Shown here: positions 9,199 to 17,040 of the stretch, one piece after another | Layout of the letters: each line of letters opens with the position of its first letter | How positions within the stretch are numbered: the first letter of the stretch is position 1 | Virus record (IMG/VR): IMGVR_UViG_3300023174_000511 | Span: 1-29,017 of that record | DNA length: 29,017 bases | Reading direction: 5' to 3' (one strand) | From: a virus | The notes under the pieces: generated by a model | What the model saw: the letters and a program-made list of their open reading frames with translations, nothing else | What the model was told of the DNA's origin: nothing | The model's database searches: none | Program-made: the position numbers and the translations under genes

Positions 9199-9957
9199 AT
9201 GAGCCAAACTGACCAATCTAAACAAAGCGTTTACGACTACTGCAAAACCATGCTGGGCGACGGTATGGTTGATGTAGAACTAGATCCGAAACACTACGAA
9301 ACAGCATTACAGCGAGCACTAGCAGTTTTTCGCCAGCGTTCAGACAATGCTGTAGAAGAAAGCTATGTTACACTAGTGCTACATATGGATCAAAATGAAT
9401 ATATTTTGCCAAAGGAAATACAGCAGGTGCGTCAAATTTATAGACGAACTGTTGGTTCAAGAACCGGTGGCGGAACCGGTGGCACAGTATTTGAGCCATT
9501 TAACCTAGCCTACACCAACACCTATTTGTTAGCATCAACTAACATGGGTGGATTGTTGACCTACGAATTATTTGCACAGTACCAAGAACTGGTTGGCAAA
9601 ATGTTTGGAGCATTTATCAATTTTAATTGGGCTCCGCAAACTCGAAAGCTGACTATCATGCAACGTCCTAGAAGTGACGAAAGCGTATTGCTATGGGTTT
9701 ATAATACCAAACCTGATTTTGCATTGATTGATGATGTGTATTCAGGTCAATGGATTAAAGACTATGCATTGGCCAACTGCAAAATGATGCTAGGACAGGC
9801 TCGTGAGAAGTTTGCTCAAATTGCTGGACCACAAGGCGGTAGCAGTTTAAACGGCTCTGCAATGAAAACAGAAGCCCAAGCTGAAATTGATAAACTAACA
9901 GACGACCTAATGAAATTGGTTCCTGGCGGTCAAGGATATTCTTTCATTATCGGTTGA
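9199..9957 (+). CDS. gp13: Neck protein gp13
   Basis: A 252-residue homologue of gp13, the T4 neck (head-to-tail adaptor) protein. Recognisable features are the early YDYCKTMLGDGMVDVELDP segment, a helix with ALQRALAVFRQRS, LPKEIQQVRQIYRR, then LLTYELFAQYQELVG and a late WIKDYALANCKMMLGQAREKF segment followed by a Gly-rich tail ending YSFIIG. Its length is close to T4 gp13 (309). It starts from a leaderless-type late promoter. Only gp13 keeps the plus orientation; gp14 and gp15, its usual downstream neighbours, are inverted. The TGA stop overlaps the -35 box of the next gene's promoter. Confidence 0.85.
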   Translation: MSQTDQSKQSVYDYCKTMLGDGMVDVELDPKHYETALQRALAVFRQRSDNAVEESYVTLVLHMDQNEYILPKEIQQVRQIYRRTVGSRTGGGTGGTVFEPFNLAYTNTYLLASTNMGGLLTYELFAQYQELVGKMFGAFINFNWAPQTRKLTIMQRPRSDESVLLWVYNTKPDFALIDDVYSGQWIKDYALANCKMMLGQAREKFAQIAGPQGGSSLNGSAMKTEAQAEIDKLTDDLMKLVPGGQGYSFIIG

Positions 9958-9982
9958 CATTACTTCACAAATCGTATAACAT
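9954..9982 (+). promoter_or_regulatory. Sigma70-like promoter for dNMP kinase
   Basis: A perfect TTGACA at 9954-9959 overlaps the gp13 stop codon. Candidate -10 boxes are TAACAT at 9977-9982 (17-bp spacer) or TATAAC at 9975-9980 (15-bp spacer). A TAGGAG Shine-Dalgarno follows at 9993-9998 and the ATG at 10004. This host-type promoter fits early or middle expression of a nucleotide-metabolism gene embedded among late genes. Confidence 0.6.
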
Positions 9983-10003
9983 ATATTATCGTTAGGAGAT
10001 TAT

Positions 10004-10690
10004 ATGATTATAGGGATTTGTGGTTTTATTGGCAGCGGCAAAGATACTGTTGCTGACTATCTAGTAAACTTTCATGAATTTAGACGCGAAAGTTTTGCCA
10101 GCACGTTAAAAGATGCAGTGGCAGCAGTATTTGGTTGGGATCGTACCATGCTAGAAGGGCGCACAAAAGAAGCCCGAGAATGGCGTGAACAAGTAGATCC
10201 TTGGTGGGCACAACGACTAGCAATGCCTACTCTTACACCACGTTGGGTCTTACAATACTGGGGCACTGAAGTGTGCCGCAAAGCATTTCATGATGATATC
10301 TGGATTGCCAGTCTAGAAAATAAACTCCGTAATTCAAAAGATAGCGTTGTAATCAGCGATTGCCGTTTCCCTAACGAAATTCAAAGTATCCGAGATGCGG
10401 GTGGTCAAATTGTTTGGGTACAAAGAGGCGCACTCCCAGACTGGTATCAAACTGCTGTTGATGCAAACAAAGGTAGCAATGTGGCAATCAATGAATTAAA
10501 AATGCGTAAAATTCATGCTAGTGAAACAGCATGGGTTGGCACACAGTTTGATACTATCATTGACAACAACGGTACTATTGATGATCTATATCAACAGTCA
10601 AAGCTAATAGTCAGCAATGAGATCGCCCTGCCTCCAGGTTATGCCTTCTCTTCCGAGAACTTTAGCACAATTAGCGCAAACAGTCTTTAA
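10004..10690 (+). CDS. gp1: Deoxynucleoside monophosphate kinase (T4 gene 1 family)
   Basis: Phosphorylates dNMPs to dNDPs for phage DNA synthesis in the cytoplasm. The N-terminus has a P-loop, GFIGSGKDT (G7 to T15), followed by DYL and a FASTLKDAVAAVFGW segment typical of the dNMP kinase family. Further signatures are LEGRTKEAREWREQVDPWWA, LTPRWVLQYWGTEVCR and SDCRFPNEIQSIRDAGG, which lines the substrate site. Length (228) is near that of T4 gp1 (241). A strong SD (TAGGAG) precedes the start. The last ~28 residues are coded opposite the 3' end of the zinc/HNH-like gene, look non-conserved in character (Ser/Asn-rich), and may be a read-on tail gained by loss of an earlier stop. Confidence 0.88.
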   Translation: MIIGICGFIGSGKDTVADYLVNFHEFRRESFASTLKDAVAAVFGWDRTMLEGRTKEAREWREQVDPWWAQRLAMPTLTPRWVLQYWGTEVCRKAFHDDIWIASLENKLRNSKDSVVISDCRFPNEIQSIRDAGGQIVWVQRGALPDWYQTAVDANKGSNVAINELKMRKIHASETAWVGTQFDTIIDNNGTIDDLYQQSKLIVSNEIALPPGYAFSSENFSTISANSL

Positions 10691-10939
10691 GTTGCTGTGA
10701 CGGCAATTGTTTAAATTACCGTCAATATGAAATACTGAAAAAATTTCACGATGCGGGCTTTTAAACCCGCATTTTTCACATTGTAGTTTTAGCTTATATC
10801 CTGCCCGTTGCCATCTAGGTATATTATGACCTAATCCGTTAGCCATGCATATTTCACAAAGGCTACGGTAGTATACTCTGTTATTTTTTTTGTAGTTTAT
10901 TGCACGGGGTCGTTGTCCGCACTTGCAAATAGGCCTCAT
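10604..10939 (-). CDS. Degenerate HNH / zinc-cluster protein
   Basis: A 111-residue protein with paired cysteines: C5/C7, C28/C31, C54/C57 and C88/C91. FHIDGN (70-75), NNCRHSNL (77-84) and CANC (88-91) follow the HNH order H-IDG(N/D)...N...NL...C-x-x-C. The final catalytic His after CxxC is absent (A92-K93) and the first His pair is F-H, so nuclease activity is doubtful; a DNA-binding or structural zinc role is as likely. It ends WRQGDLIADY. The last 87 bp overlap the dNMP kinase gene antisense. TAAATA lies exactly 5 nt before its ATG on the minus strand, pointing to late expression from a leaderless transcript. Confidence 0.72.
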   Translation of the reverse strand: MRPICKCGQRPRAINYKKNNRVYYRSLCEICMANGLGHNIPRWQRAGYKLKLQCEKCGFKSPHREIFSVFHIDGNLNNCRHSNLKTVCANCAKVLGREGITWRQGDLIADY

Positions 10940-10944
10940 GCTAA

Positions 10945-10950
10945 TATTTA
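10945..10950 (-). promoter_or_regulatory. Late promoter core (TAAATA) for the HNH-like gene
   Basis: The minus strand reads TGTAAATATTAGCATG, with 5 nt between TAAATA and the ATG at 10939. This is the same geometry as the gp13, tube-like protein and methyltransferase genes. No Shine-Dalgarno is visible. Confidence 0.65.
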
Positions 10951-11006
10951 CACCTTTTCAGCCCCTTTTTCTATAGGTCTAACTGTACGTTTTTCCTGAT
11001 TGGCGC

Positions 11007-11037
11007 TAAATATATTAGAGTAAATTATTACCAGGAG
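11007..11037 (+). promoter_or_regulatory. Late promoter plus SD leader for tail sheath gene
   Basis: TAAATA at 11007-11012 (in GCTAAATATA) would start transcription near 11018, giving a leader of about 28 nt. CAGGAG with core AGGAG at 11033-11037 is a strong Shine-Dalgarno 8 nt before the ATG at 11046. This is the one late promoter here with a conventional leader, fitting the very high output needed for a sheath protein. Confidence 0.6.
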
Positions 11038-11045
11038 ATAACGGA

Positions 11046-14000
11046 ATGGCACTAACTTCCCCAGGCGTACAGGTAACAGTAATCGACGAGAGTTTTTATA
11101 CACCAGCTGAACCTGGTACAACTCCCCTTATTGTTATAGCCACAGCCCAAAACAAGTCCAATGCATCAGGCACTGGAACAGCGGCAGGAACAACTAAAGC
11201 TAACGCTGGCAAAGCATATAAAGTAACTAGCCAAAAAGATCTAGTAGATTTCTTTGGTGTTCCTTTCTTTGAGAAAACAGCAAGCGGTAGCCCAATACAC
11301 GGCAGCGAAAGAAACGAATACGGCCTACTAGCAGCTTACAGCTACTTAGGTGCTTCCAACGCAGCATTTATTATTAGAGCTGATGTAGATTTAACACAGC
11401 TTCAGCCAAGAACAGCAGCCCCGGGAGCGGAACCAACTGACGGCAAGTGGTGGATTGATACTAAAACCACTACATGGGGTATCTTAGAGTGGAATGGTTC
11501 TCCATTAGCAAAAACAAGTCCAAATGGACAGAAATTTGCAGCTAAGACTCCTATTGTATTGACTGATGCAGACGATGCAAGAGTACTAAACAATGCACCG
11601 CGTGTGTCTGTTGGTTCTATTGGTGACTATGCAGTAGTTTTACAAACAGTAAAAGGTCTAGAAGGTACAGGCAGCTTTACAGCATCTAAAGAAACTGCAC
11701 GTTTTTACTTTAAATCTCCAGGCAATGGCATTTTAGCAGCAGGTACATGGGTTCAAGTTGGATCTAATGACTGGTGTGCAAGTTGGCCTGTTGTAGTAGG
11801 TAATGCTACAGCTACATTAGCTACTGGTGACAGATACCTAGTAAATGGTACACAAGTTCAAGTTGGCGCCGGCGCAACGACTGCCGCAAAACTAACAACA
11901 TTGGCTGCTGACATTACTGCTAAAGTACAAGGTGTTACAGCGAATTCAGTAAACAACAAACTTTACATCTATTCAAATGGTTCAACTGATATCACTGGTG
12001 ATTCAACTCTCAGTGGTGCCGTTGTATTTGCTAATGATACAGGCGGAGATACTCTAGCTGATTTAGGAATTGCTCCTGGCACATACTTACAACCAAAATT
12101 GACACATGCTCCACATACTTCTGTCCCAGCATATAAAATAACTGACCAAACAGCTATTGCTGGTTATCCAACAGGGTCTGTATGGATTAAAACAACTGAG
12201 CCAAGCAATGGTTCTCGTTGGCGTGTAAAGCGTTATAATGGCAGTACACAAGCATGGGTTTCATACTCAGCTCCATTATACGGTTCTACTCATGAAGCAG
12301 TTTATTATCTTGATAGATCAAATGGCGGATTAGGTCTTCCAGTAGATTCTATCGTTGTTCAATATAACAGCGACGAATATAACGGCTACACAAGTCCAAA
12401 AAATTCTGGTGCGGATATAACATTGCCAAGTGCTTCATACAAAGTATGGCGTCGTGCTCGTGCAGGTGCAACAGTAATTACTTCAAATGTTGTAACAACA
12501 ACATTCACTGGAGCAAAAACATTCACAATTAAAGAGTCTATTGTAGGTCAAGAAGATCTTGACACTGCAAAACTTATTAGCTTTACCGCAGTTAGCGGCG
12601 ATTGGGAAGCTACTGCAATTGACGTTGCTGGCAAAATCAATGCTGCCGGCTTTAGCAATATCGAAGCAGCAGTTACAGCTAATTCAGAATTACAAATTTA
12701 TCACAAAGCAGGTGGCGACTTTAGATTGACCGACGGAACAGGTTCTCCGTTGAGCATCATGTTCACTCCTTACAGTCTAGCAGCTGGAACTGGAACTACT
12801 GATTTTTATGCGCTTCCAACAGAAGCAACTGAAGATTATCTAGCTTCAAACTTCCAACCATTAGCAGCAGCAAATTTTTCAGCAGGTCCTACAGTACCAC
12901 TGAACGAGCCAACAGACGGACAGTTATGGTATACCAATGACTTCAGCAAAGTTGATATCATGGTTCATAATGGCACAACATGGAAAGGTTACAAGCAGGT
13001 ATTTGCAACTACTGATCCTGCAGGCCCACAAGTTAAAGCAACAGCGCCAACTACACAAAGTGACGGCACAGCTCTTGTAACTAACGACCTATGGATCAGC
13101 ACAGCTGACATGGAAAATTATCCAACTATCTATCGTTATAGTGATGATTTAAAAGCATGGCAACTAGTTGATACTGCTGATCAAACAGGCGAAACAGGAA
13201 TTTTATTTGCTGATGCACGTTATGGTACAAGCGGTGCAAGTGGTAATACAGCGGCATCTATTGTTGAATTATTATCAAACGATTTCTTAGACTTTGACGC
13301 ACCAGATCCTGCACTATATCCAAAAGGTATGTTGCTATGGAACTTACGCAGAAGCGGCGGCAATGTTAAAAAATATCGTAACAACTACATTGATGTTACC
13401 GCAGATAACCCACGTTACAACAGCAGCGAAAGCATGGAAAACTATGCAACTGATCGCTGGGTAACAGCAAGTGCTAATCAAGAAAACGGTGCAGGAACAT
13501 TTGGTCGCAAGGCACAACGTCAAGTTGTTGTTCAAGCATTGAAGAGTTTGATTGATACAAGTAGCGAGATTCGTGATACTGAACGTCGTAACTTTAACCT
13601 AAGTGCTGCTCCTGGCTACCCAGAAGTATACAGCAACTTGGTAAACTTGAATATTGATCGTAAGTTGACATCATTTGTTATCGCTGACACTCCGTTACGC
13701 TTAAAAGCAGATGCAACTTCATTGATCAACTATGGTACTAACGCAAATGGAGCCCTTGATAACGGCGACGCAGGTGTTGTAACATATGACGAATATTCCG
13801 CATTGTACTATCCAAACGGATTTACAACAGACTTAGGTGGTTCTAATGCAGTTGTTCCAGCATCACACATGATGTTGAAAACAATCGCTCTAAGCGACCA
13901 AGTTAGCTATCCATGGTTTGCTCCAGCAGGAACAAGACGCGGTGGCATTACTAACGCAACAGCAGTTGGCTACATTGATAGCGTAACTAATGAATTCCAA

Positions 14001-14438
14001 TCAGTTGCACTAAACGAAGGTACAAGAGATGTATTGTATGATCTAAAGATCAATCCAATTCCGTTCTTTGTTGGTGTTGGCCACGTTGCATTTGGTCAAA
14101 AGACTCGTGCAAGAAATGCTTCAGCGGTAGATAGAATCAACGTAGCACGTTTAGTTGTGTACTTACGCAGCCAACTAAACAAGCTAGCTCGCCCATACTT
14201 GTTTGAGCCAAATGACAAGATCACTAGAGATGAAATCAAAGGTGCTGTTGAAAGTTTGTTACTAGAATTAGTAGGTTTAAGAGCGTTGTATGACTTTGCT
14301 GTAGTTTGTGACGAAAGTAACAACACTGCAAGTAGAGTTGATCGTAACGAACTTTATGTTGATATTGCAATTGTGCCCGTAAAAGCAGTTGAGTTCATTT
14401 ACATTCCATTGCGTGTCAAGAATACAGGAGAGATTTAA
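11046..14438 (+). CDS. gp18: Tail sheath protein gp18, enlarged
   Basis: The contractile tail sheath subunit. The N-terminus (MALTSPGVQVTVIDESFYTP, then PLIVIATAQNKS) and C-terminal third (SLIDTSSEIRDTERRNFNL, KINPIPFF, RINVARLVVYLRSQLNKLARPYLFEPND, and a final IVPVKAVEFIYIPLRV) are the conserved sheath core. At 1130 residues it far exceeds T4 gp18 (659); the extra ~470 residues lie in the middle. They include four copies of a DG-x-x-W...YNG-x-x-W type motif (near bases 11431, 12170, 12908 and 13057) and two alike domains with LTTLAADITAKVQGVTAN and AIDVAGKINAAG-type helices plus an L-x-IY strand. These are probably surface domains projecting from the sheath. A strong SD precedes the start, and gp19 follows directly. 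Confidence 0.93.
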   Translation: MALTSPGVQVTVIDESFYTPAEPGTTPLIVIATAQNKSNASGTGTAAGTTKANAGKAYKVTSQKDLVDFFGVPFFEKTASGSPIHGSERNEYGLLAAYSYLGASNAAFIIRADVDLTQLQPRTAAPGAEPTDGKWWIDTKTTTWGILEWNGSPLAKTSPNGQKFAAKTPIVLTDADDARVLNNAPRVSVGSIGDYAVVLQTVKGLEGTGSFTASKETARFYFKSPGNGILAAGTWVQVGSNDWCASWPVVVGNATATLATGDRYLVNGTQVQVGAGATTAAKLTTLAADITAKVQGVTANSVNNKLYIYSNGSTDITGDSTLSGAVVFANDTGGDTLADLGIAPGTYLQPKLTHAPHTSVPAYKITDQTAIAGYPTGSVWIKTTEPSNGSRWRVKRYNGSTQAWVSYSAPLYGSTHEAVYYLDRSNGGLGLPVDSIVVQYNSDEYNGYTSPKNSGADITLPSASYKVWRRARAGATVITSNVVTTTFTGAKTFTIKESIVGQEDLDTAKLISFTAVSGDWEATAIDVAGKINAAGFSNIEAAVTANSELQIYHKAGGDFRLTDGTGSPLSIMFTPYSLAAGTGTTDFYALPTEATEDYLASNFQPLAAANFSAGPTVPLNEPTDGQLWYTNDFSKVDIMVHNGTTWKGYKQVFATTDPAGPQVKATAPTTQSDGTALVTNDLWISTADMENYPTIYRYSDDLKAWQLVDTADQTGETGILFADARYGTSGASGNTAASIVELLSNDFLDFDAPDPALYPKGMLLWNLRRSGGNVKKYRNNYIDVTADNPRYNSSESMENYATDRWVTASANQENGAGTFGRKAQRQVVVQALKSLIDTSSEIRDTERRNFNLSAAPGYPEVYSNLVNLNIDRKLTSFVIADTPLRLKADATSLINYGTNANGALDNGDAGVVTYDEYSALYYPNGFTTDLGGSNAVVPASHMMLKTIALSDQVSYPWFAPAGTRRGGITNATAVGYIDSVTNEFQSVALNEGTRDVLYDLKINPIPFFVGVGHVAFGQKTRARNASAVDRINVARLVVYLRSQLNKLARPYLFEPNDKITRDEIKGAVESLLLELVGLRALYDFAVVCDESNNTASRVDRNELYVDIAIVPVKAVEFIYIPLRVKNTGEI

Positions 14439-15080
14439 ATGTCACTAACATCGTTAAATAGATTTTCTGTTCCACCAGCAGGCGCCAATAGCAATACAGC
14501 ATTGCTAATGCCTAAATTAAAATATCGCTTTAGAGTGATATTGTTAGGCTTTGGTGTTGAAGGTAGTACAGAATTGACCAAACAAGTTTCTGATGTTACT
14601 AGACCAACAGTTACATTTGAAGAAATGCCAATCGAGATTTATAACTCGAAGGTAAAACTAGCAGGCAAACCAAGTTGGGGCGATTTAACATTGAACCTAC
14701 GTGATGATGCAAGCGGGTTAGTTCAGAAACTAGTTGGACAACAGATTCAGAAGCAGTTCGACTTTATGGAACAAGCATCTGCACGTTCGGGTATTGATTA
14801 CAAATTCCAAATGAACATCGAAACACTAGACGGCGGCAACGGCGCTAGTGAAGCAAACGTTCTAGAAAAATGGGAAGTGTATGGTTGTTTTGTTTCAGAA
14901 GCCAACTACGGTGATATGAACTATGCAACTAACGAACCAGCATCGATTGCACTAACAATCAAATATGATAACGCTGTTCAATTCTCTGGTGCCAATGGCG
15001 CAGGGGTTGATCGTGGTATTGGTGCAGTTGTTGGCCGTACAATTGGTGAAGCAGTTACTGGACGTTCAGGCGCACAGTAA
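14439..15080 (+). CDS. gp19: Tail tube protein gp19
   Basis: Monomer of the inner tail tube. Diagnostic stretches are MPKLKYRFRVILLGFG, the TKQVSDVTRPTVTFEEMPIEIYNSKVKLAGKP loop, WGDLTLNLRDD, KWEVYGCFVSEANYGDMNY and a late IALTIKYDNAVQF strand. Length is 213 against 163 in T4, the difference being an N-terminal arm and a Gly/Ala-rich tail. It follows gp18 immediately, with an SD (GGAGAG) in the gp18 3' end, so the two form an operon closed by a strong terminator 17 nt after the stop. Expected at high copy alongside sheath. Confidence 0.93.
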   Translation: MSLTSLNRFSVPPAGANSNTALLMPKLKYRFRVILLGFGVEGSTELTKQVSDVTRPTVTFEEMPIEIYNSKVKLAGKPSWGDLTLNLRDDASGLVQKLVGQQIQKQFDFMEQASARSGIDYKFQMNIETLDGGNGASEANVLEKWEVYGCFVSEANYGDMNYATNEPASIALTIKYDNAVQFSGANGAGVDRGIGAVVGRTIGEAVTGRSGAQ

Positions 15081-15096
15081 TAGTTTACGCTATACG

Positions 15097-15124
15097 AAAA
15101 ACCCGGGAACACCGGGTTTTTTTG
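15097..15124 (+). terminator. Rho-independent terminator after gp19
   Basis: The stem AAAAACCCGG / CCGGGTTTTT (15097-15106 with 15112-15121) has a 5-nt loop and runs into a T tract to 15123. It closes the gp18-gp19 unit. The next late promoter begins 6 bp later. Confidence 0.9.
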
Positions 15125-15129
15125 TGGCA

Positions 15130-15135
15130 TAAATA
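15130..15135 (+). promoter_or_regulatory. Late promoter core (CATAAATA) for tube-like baseplate protein
   Basis: TAAATA lies 5 nt before the ATG at 15141, within CATAAATATTTGTATG, and differs from the T4 consensus TATAAATA at one position. It sits directly behind the gp19 terminator, so a new transcript starts here, predicted at the ATG itself. Confidence 0.72.
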
Positions 15136-15140
15136 TTTGT

Positions 15141-16229
15141 ATGGCAAATAAATTCACAGCATTTCTTTCAGGTGTAGGACAAGGTCTAACAAACCCCAAA
15201 GGTGGTCTAGCCGACTGGCGCCACGCTACACGATTATTCATCGATGATACTATGCGCTTGGCTCCTAGAACCAAGTTCATGTTCTTTGTGAGATTTGAAT
15301 TAGATAAAACTGTAGTCAACGCACCACAGTTTACCAACAAGCACGTTGAAGAAATTGGATTATTGGTAAAAACTGTAGACTTGCCCAAGTATACATTAGA
15401 CACTGTTACTAAGAATCAGTATAACAGAAAGAAAATAATTTATAAAAATATAAATTACGATCCTATAAATTTAACATTCCATGATGATAGTGCCGGTATT
15501 ATAAATGCCCTATGGGCTATCTATTTTGGTTACTACTCTGCCGATAGAAATAATCCTGACATGGCATACAGTAAATCCAATTATAGAGCGACTGACACGC
15601 CTATTGACAGCTTTAGATATGGCCTAGACAATAATAAATCAGTAGACATGTTTAAATCAATATCAGTCTATACCATGAGTCGCAGACGATTCAACGGGTA
15701 CACTTATATAAACCCAAAAATTAAAACTTGGTCTCATGGTGCAACTGACAGATCGGCAAATGAATTTTTAGATAACGCAATGTCCTTTGAATATGAAGCA
15801 GTACGTTATAGTTCAGGTGAAGTTGCCATAGACAGTCCAATGGGCTTTGCCACATTACATTATGACAATACTCCTAGTCCACTAAGTGTAGCCGGTGGCG
15901 GTGTTGCTAATCTTGTAGGACAAGGCGGTGTACTAGATGGACTAGAACAGATATTTGGTGCAGTTGGCTCGGGGTCAGCATTTGGTAGTGTTGGCGGATT
16001 CTTAGGAACAGCAATTGCAACAGCAAACACCGTTAAAAATTTAAATAATCTTTCAGCAGCAGGACTAAAACGTGAAGCTCTTGGTATTCTTAGCAGTCCA
16101 GCAGCAATACGAGGCGCTATAAACACTGTAGGCGGTGTAGTAGGTGCAGCCTTTCCTAAAAATTCTAATAATACAGATACAACAATAGCAAGCCCTAAGA
16201 TTATGGCCGGCGGGGATAATATAGCATAA
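15141..16229 (+). CDS. Tail-tube-fold baseplate protein (gp48/gp54 type)
   Basis: A 362-residue protein with a structural-protein style. Key stretches are RLAPRTKFMFFVRFEL, HVEEIGLLVKTVDLPKY, NQYNRKKIIYKNINYDPINLTFHDDSAGI, WAIYFGYYSAD, MFKSISVYTMSRRRFN and FEYEAVRYSSGEVA. The paired strands with LPKY...NQYNRKK...P-x-x-L-x-F-x-DD resemble the tail tube fold shared by gp19, gp48 (tube cap) and gp54 (tube initiator). The C-terminal ~110 residues are Gly/Ala-rich low complexity. From memory, similar proteins sit in this position in marine T4-like phages. I cannot decide between gp48 and gp54. Translation is predicted leaderless. The stop overlaps the next start (TAATG). Confidence 0.65.
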   Translation: MANKFTAFLSGVGQGLTNPKGGLADWRHATRLFIDDTMRLAPRTKFMFFVRFELDKTVVNAPQFTNKHVEEIGLLVKTVDLPKYTLDTVTKNQYNRKKIIYKNINYDPINLTFHDDSAGIINALWAIYFGYYSADRNNPDMAYSKSNYRATDTPIDSFRYGLDNNKSVDMFKSISVYTMSRRRFNGYTYINPKIKTWSHGATDRSANEFLDNAMSFEYEAVRYSSGEVAIDSPMGFATLHYDNTPSPLSVAGGGVANLVGQGGVLDGLEQIFGAVGSGSAFGSVGGFLGTAIATANTVKNLNNLSAAGLKREALGILSSPAAIRGAINTVGGVVGAAFPKNSNNTDTTIASPKIMAGGDNIA

Positions 16230-16600
16230 TGGCAACAACTAATTTACCACCTGTAGAAGTGCAAGATAGCGCAGAAGCAACAAAATTATTCTTTGATCAA
16301 TATGGAATAGAACCTGCTGTATATAGTTCTAATGATGTAGCAGCAGCCATAGGTTTTTTTGAAAGTCGAGGGTTTGGCAAAGAAGCAGCGATATCAACAT
16401 CTTCAGCAATTTTAAAACAGGCCAAATACGACAATGTGTCAGTGTTTAAACTTATAGACACACTTAAAGGGCTCGAAGATGTACAACTATCAGCATTGAT
16501 TGGTGAAGTATTAAACAACAATCGTAAGGTAACTTCGACCCTAGGTTACAGATATACCAGTGTAACTAAAACTGAAATACTTAAAAGTGTGGCACCCTAA
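16229..16600 (+). CDS. Conserved-looking structural hypothetical protein
   Basis: A 123-residue soluble protein with two helical parts (VAAAIGFFESRGFGKEAAI and VFKLIDTLKGLEDVQLSALIGEVLNNNR) and an extended C-terminus (STLGYRYTSV). I do not recognise a T4 homologue with confidence. A gp53-like baseplate wedge role is possible from its place between a tube-like baseplate protein and gp4, but nothing in the sequence proves it. It is coupled at both ends by TAATG stop/start overlaps and so belongs to the late unit starting at 15141. Confidence 0.6.
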   Translation: MATTNLPPVEVQDSAEATKLFFDQYGIEPAVYSSNDVAAAIGFFESRGFGKEAAISTSSAILKQAKYDNVSVFKLIDTLKGLEDVQLSALIGEVLNNNRKVTSTLGYRYTSVTKTEILKSVAP

Positions 16601-17040
16601 TGGCAAAGTTTGCACAAGGTCGTTTCGAAATGAAAAATACCGACAAATATGTTGGTAAAAAAGCACCTCTGGCCCGTAGTTCGTGGGAATTTATTTTTAT
16701 GAAAATGCTAGACGAACATCCAGGTGTGCAGAACTGGGCCAGCGAAAGTATACAGATTCCGTATAGATGTCCCCTAACTGGAAAGTACACAATATATGTA
16801 CCGGATTTCTTTATTACCTATGTAGATAAGAACGGTACTAAACATGCCGAAGTAGTTGAAGTAAAACCAGAAAGCCAAACCCTATTAGCAAAGGTGGGTA
16901 AAAGTAAGTATAATCAAGAACAATATGTTAAAAACATGGCCAAGTGGGAAGCTGCCAATGCTTGGTGCAAACAACAAGGTGTTAAATTTCGTATCGTAAA
17001 TGAAGGTGATATTTTTCATCAAGGCACTAAACGCCGATAA
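16600..17040 (+). CDS. gp4: Head completion protein gp4 (TnsA-like nuclease)
   Basis: A 146-residue homologue of T4 gp4/gp50, needed to complete DNA-filled heads before tail joining. It shows the TnsA-like endonuclease pattern: RSSWE (E30), a W-x-SE near 47-50, PDFF (D69) and VVEVKP with E87-V-K89 as the E-x-K pair. The N-terminal QGRFEMKNTDKYVG also matches the T4 form (QGKY...PEKYVG) in outline, as does the WEAANAWCKQQG...F segment near the end. All expected catalytic residues are present. It overlaps the previous stop by one base; its own TAA stop forms part of a TAAGTA element before gp16. Confidence 0.85.
   Translation: MAKFAQGRFEMKNTDKYVGKKAPLARSSWEFIFMKMLDEHPGVQNWASESIQIPYRCPLTGKYTIYVPDFFITYVDKNGTKHAEVVEVKPESQTLLAKVGKSKYNQEQYVKNMAKWEAANAWCKQQGVKFRIVNEGDIFHQGTKRR

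Noticed and set aside
9166-9225. Upstream 20-residue extension of gp14 starting at 9225
   Set aside because: It would lie inside gp13 and upstream of the gp14 late promoter; the conserved N-terminus starts at MPRLSLYRP (9165).
14455-14460. TAAATA inside gp19 (similar ones occur near 16034, 19197 and 21802)
   Set aside because: These lie within coding regions, with no start codon at the fixed spacing; chance occurrences in AT-rich sequence.
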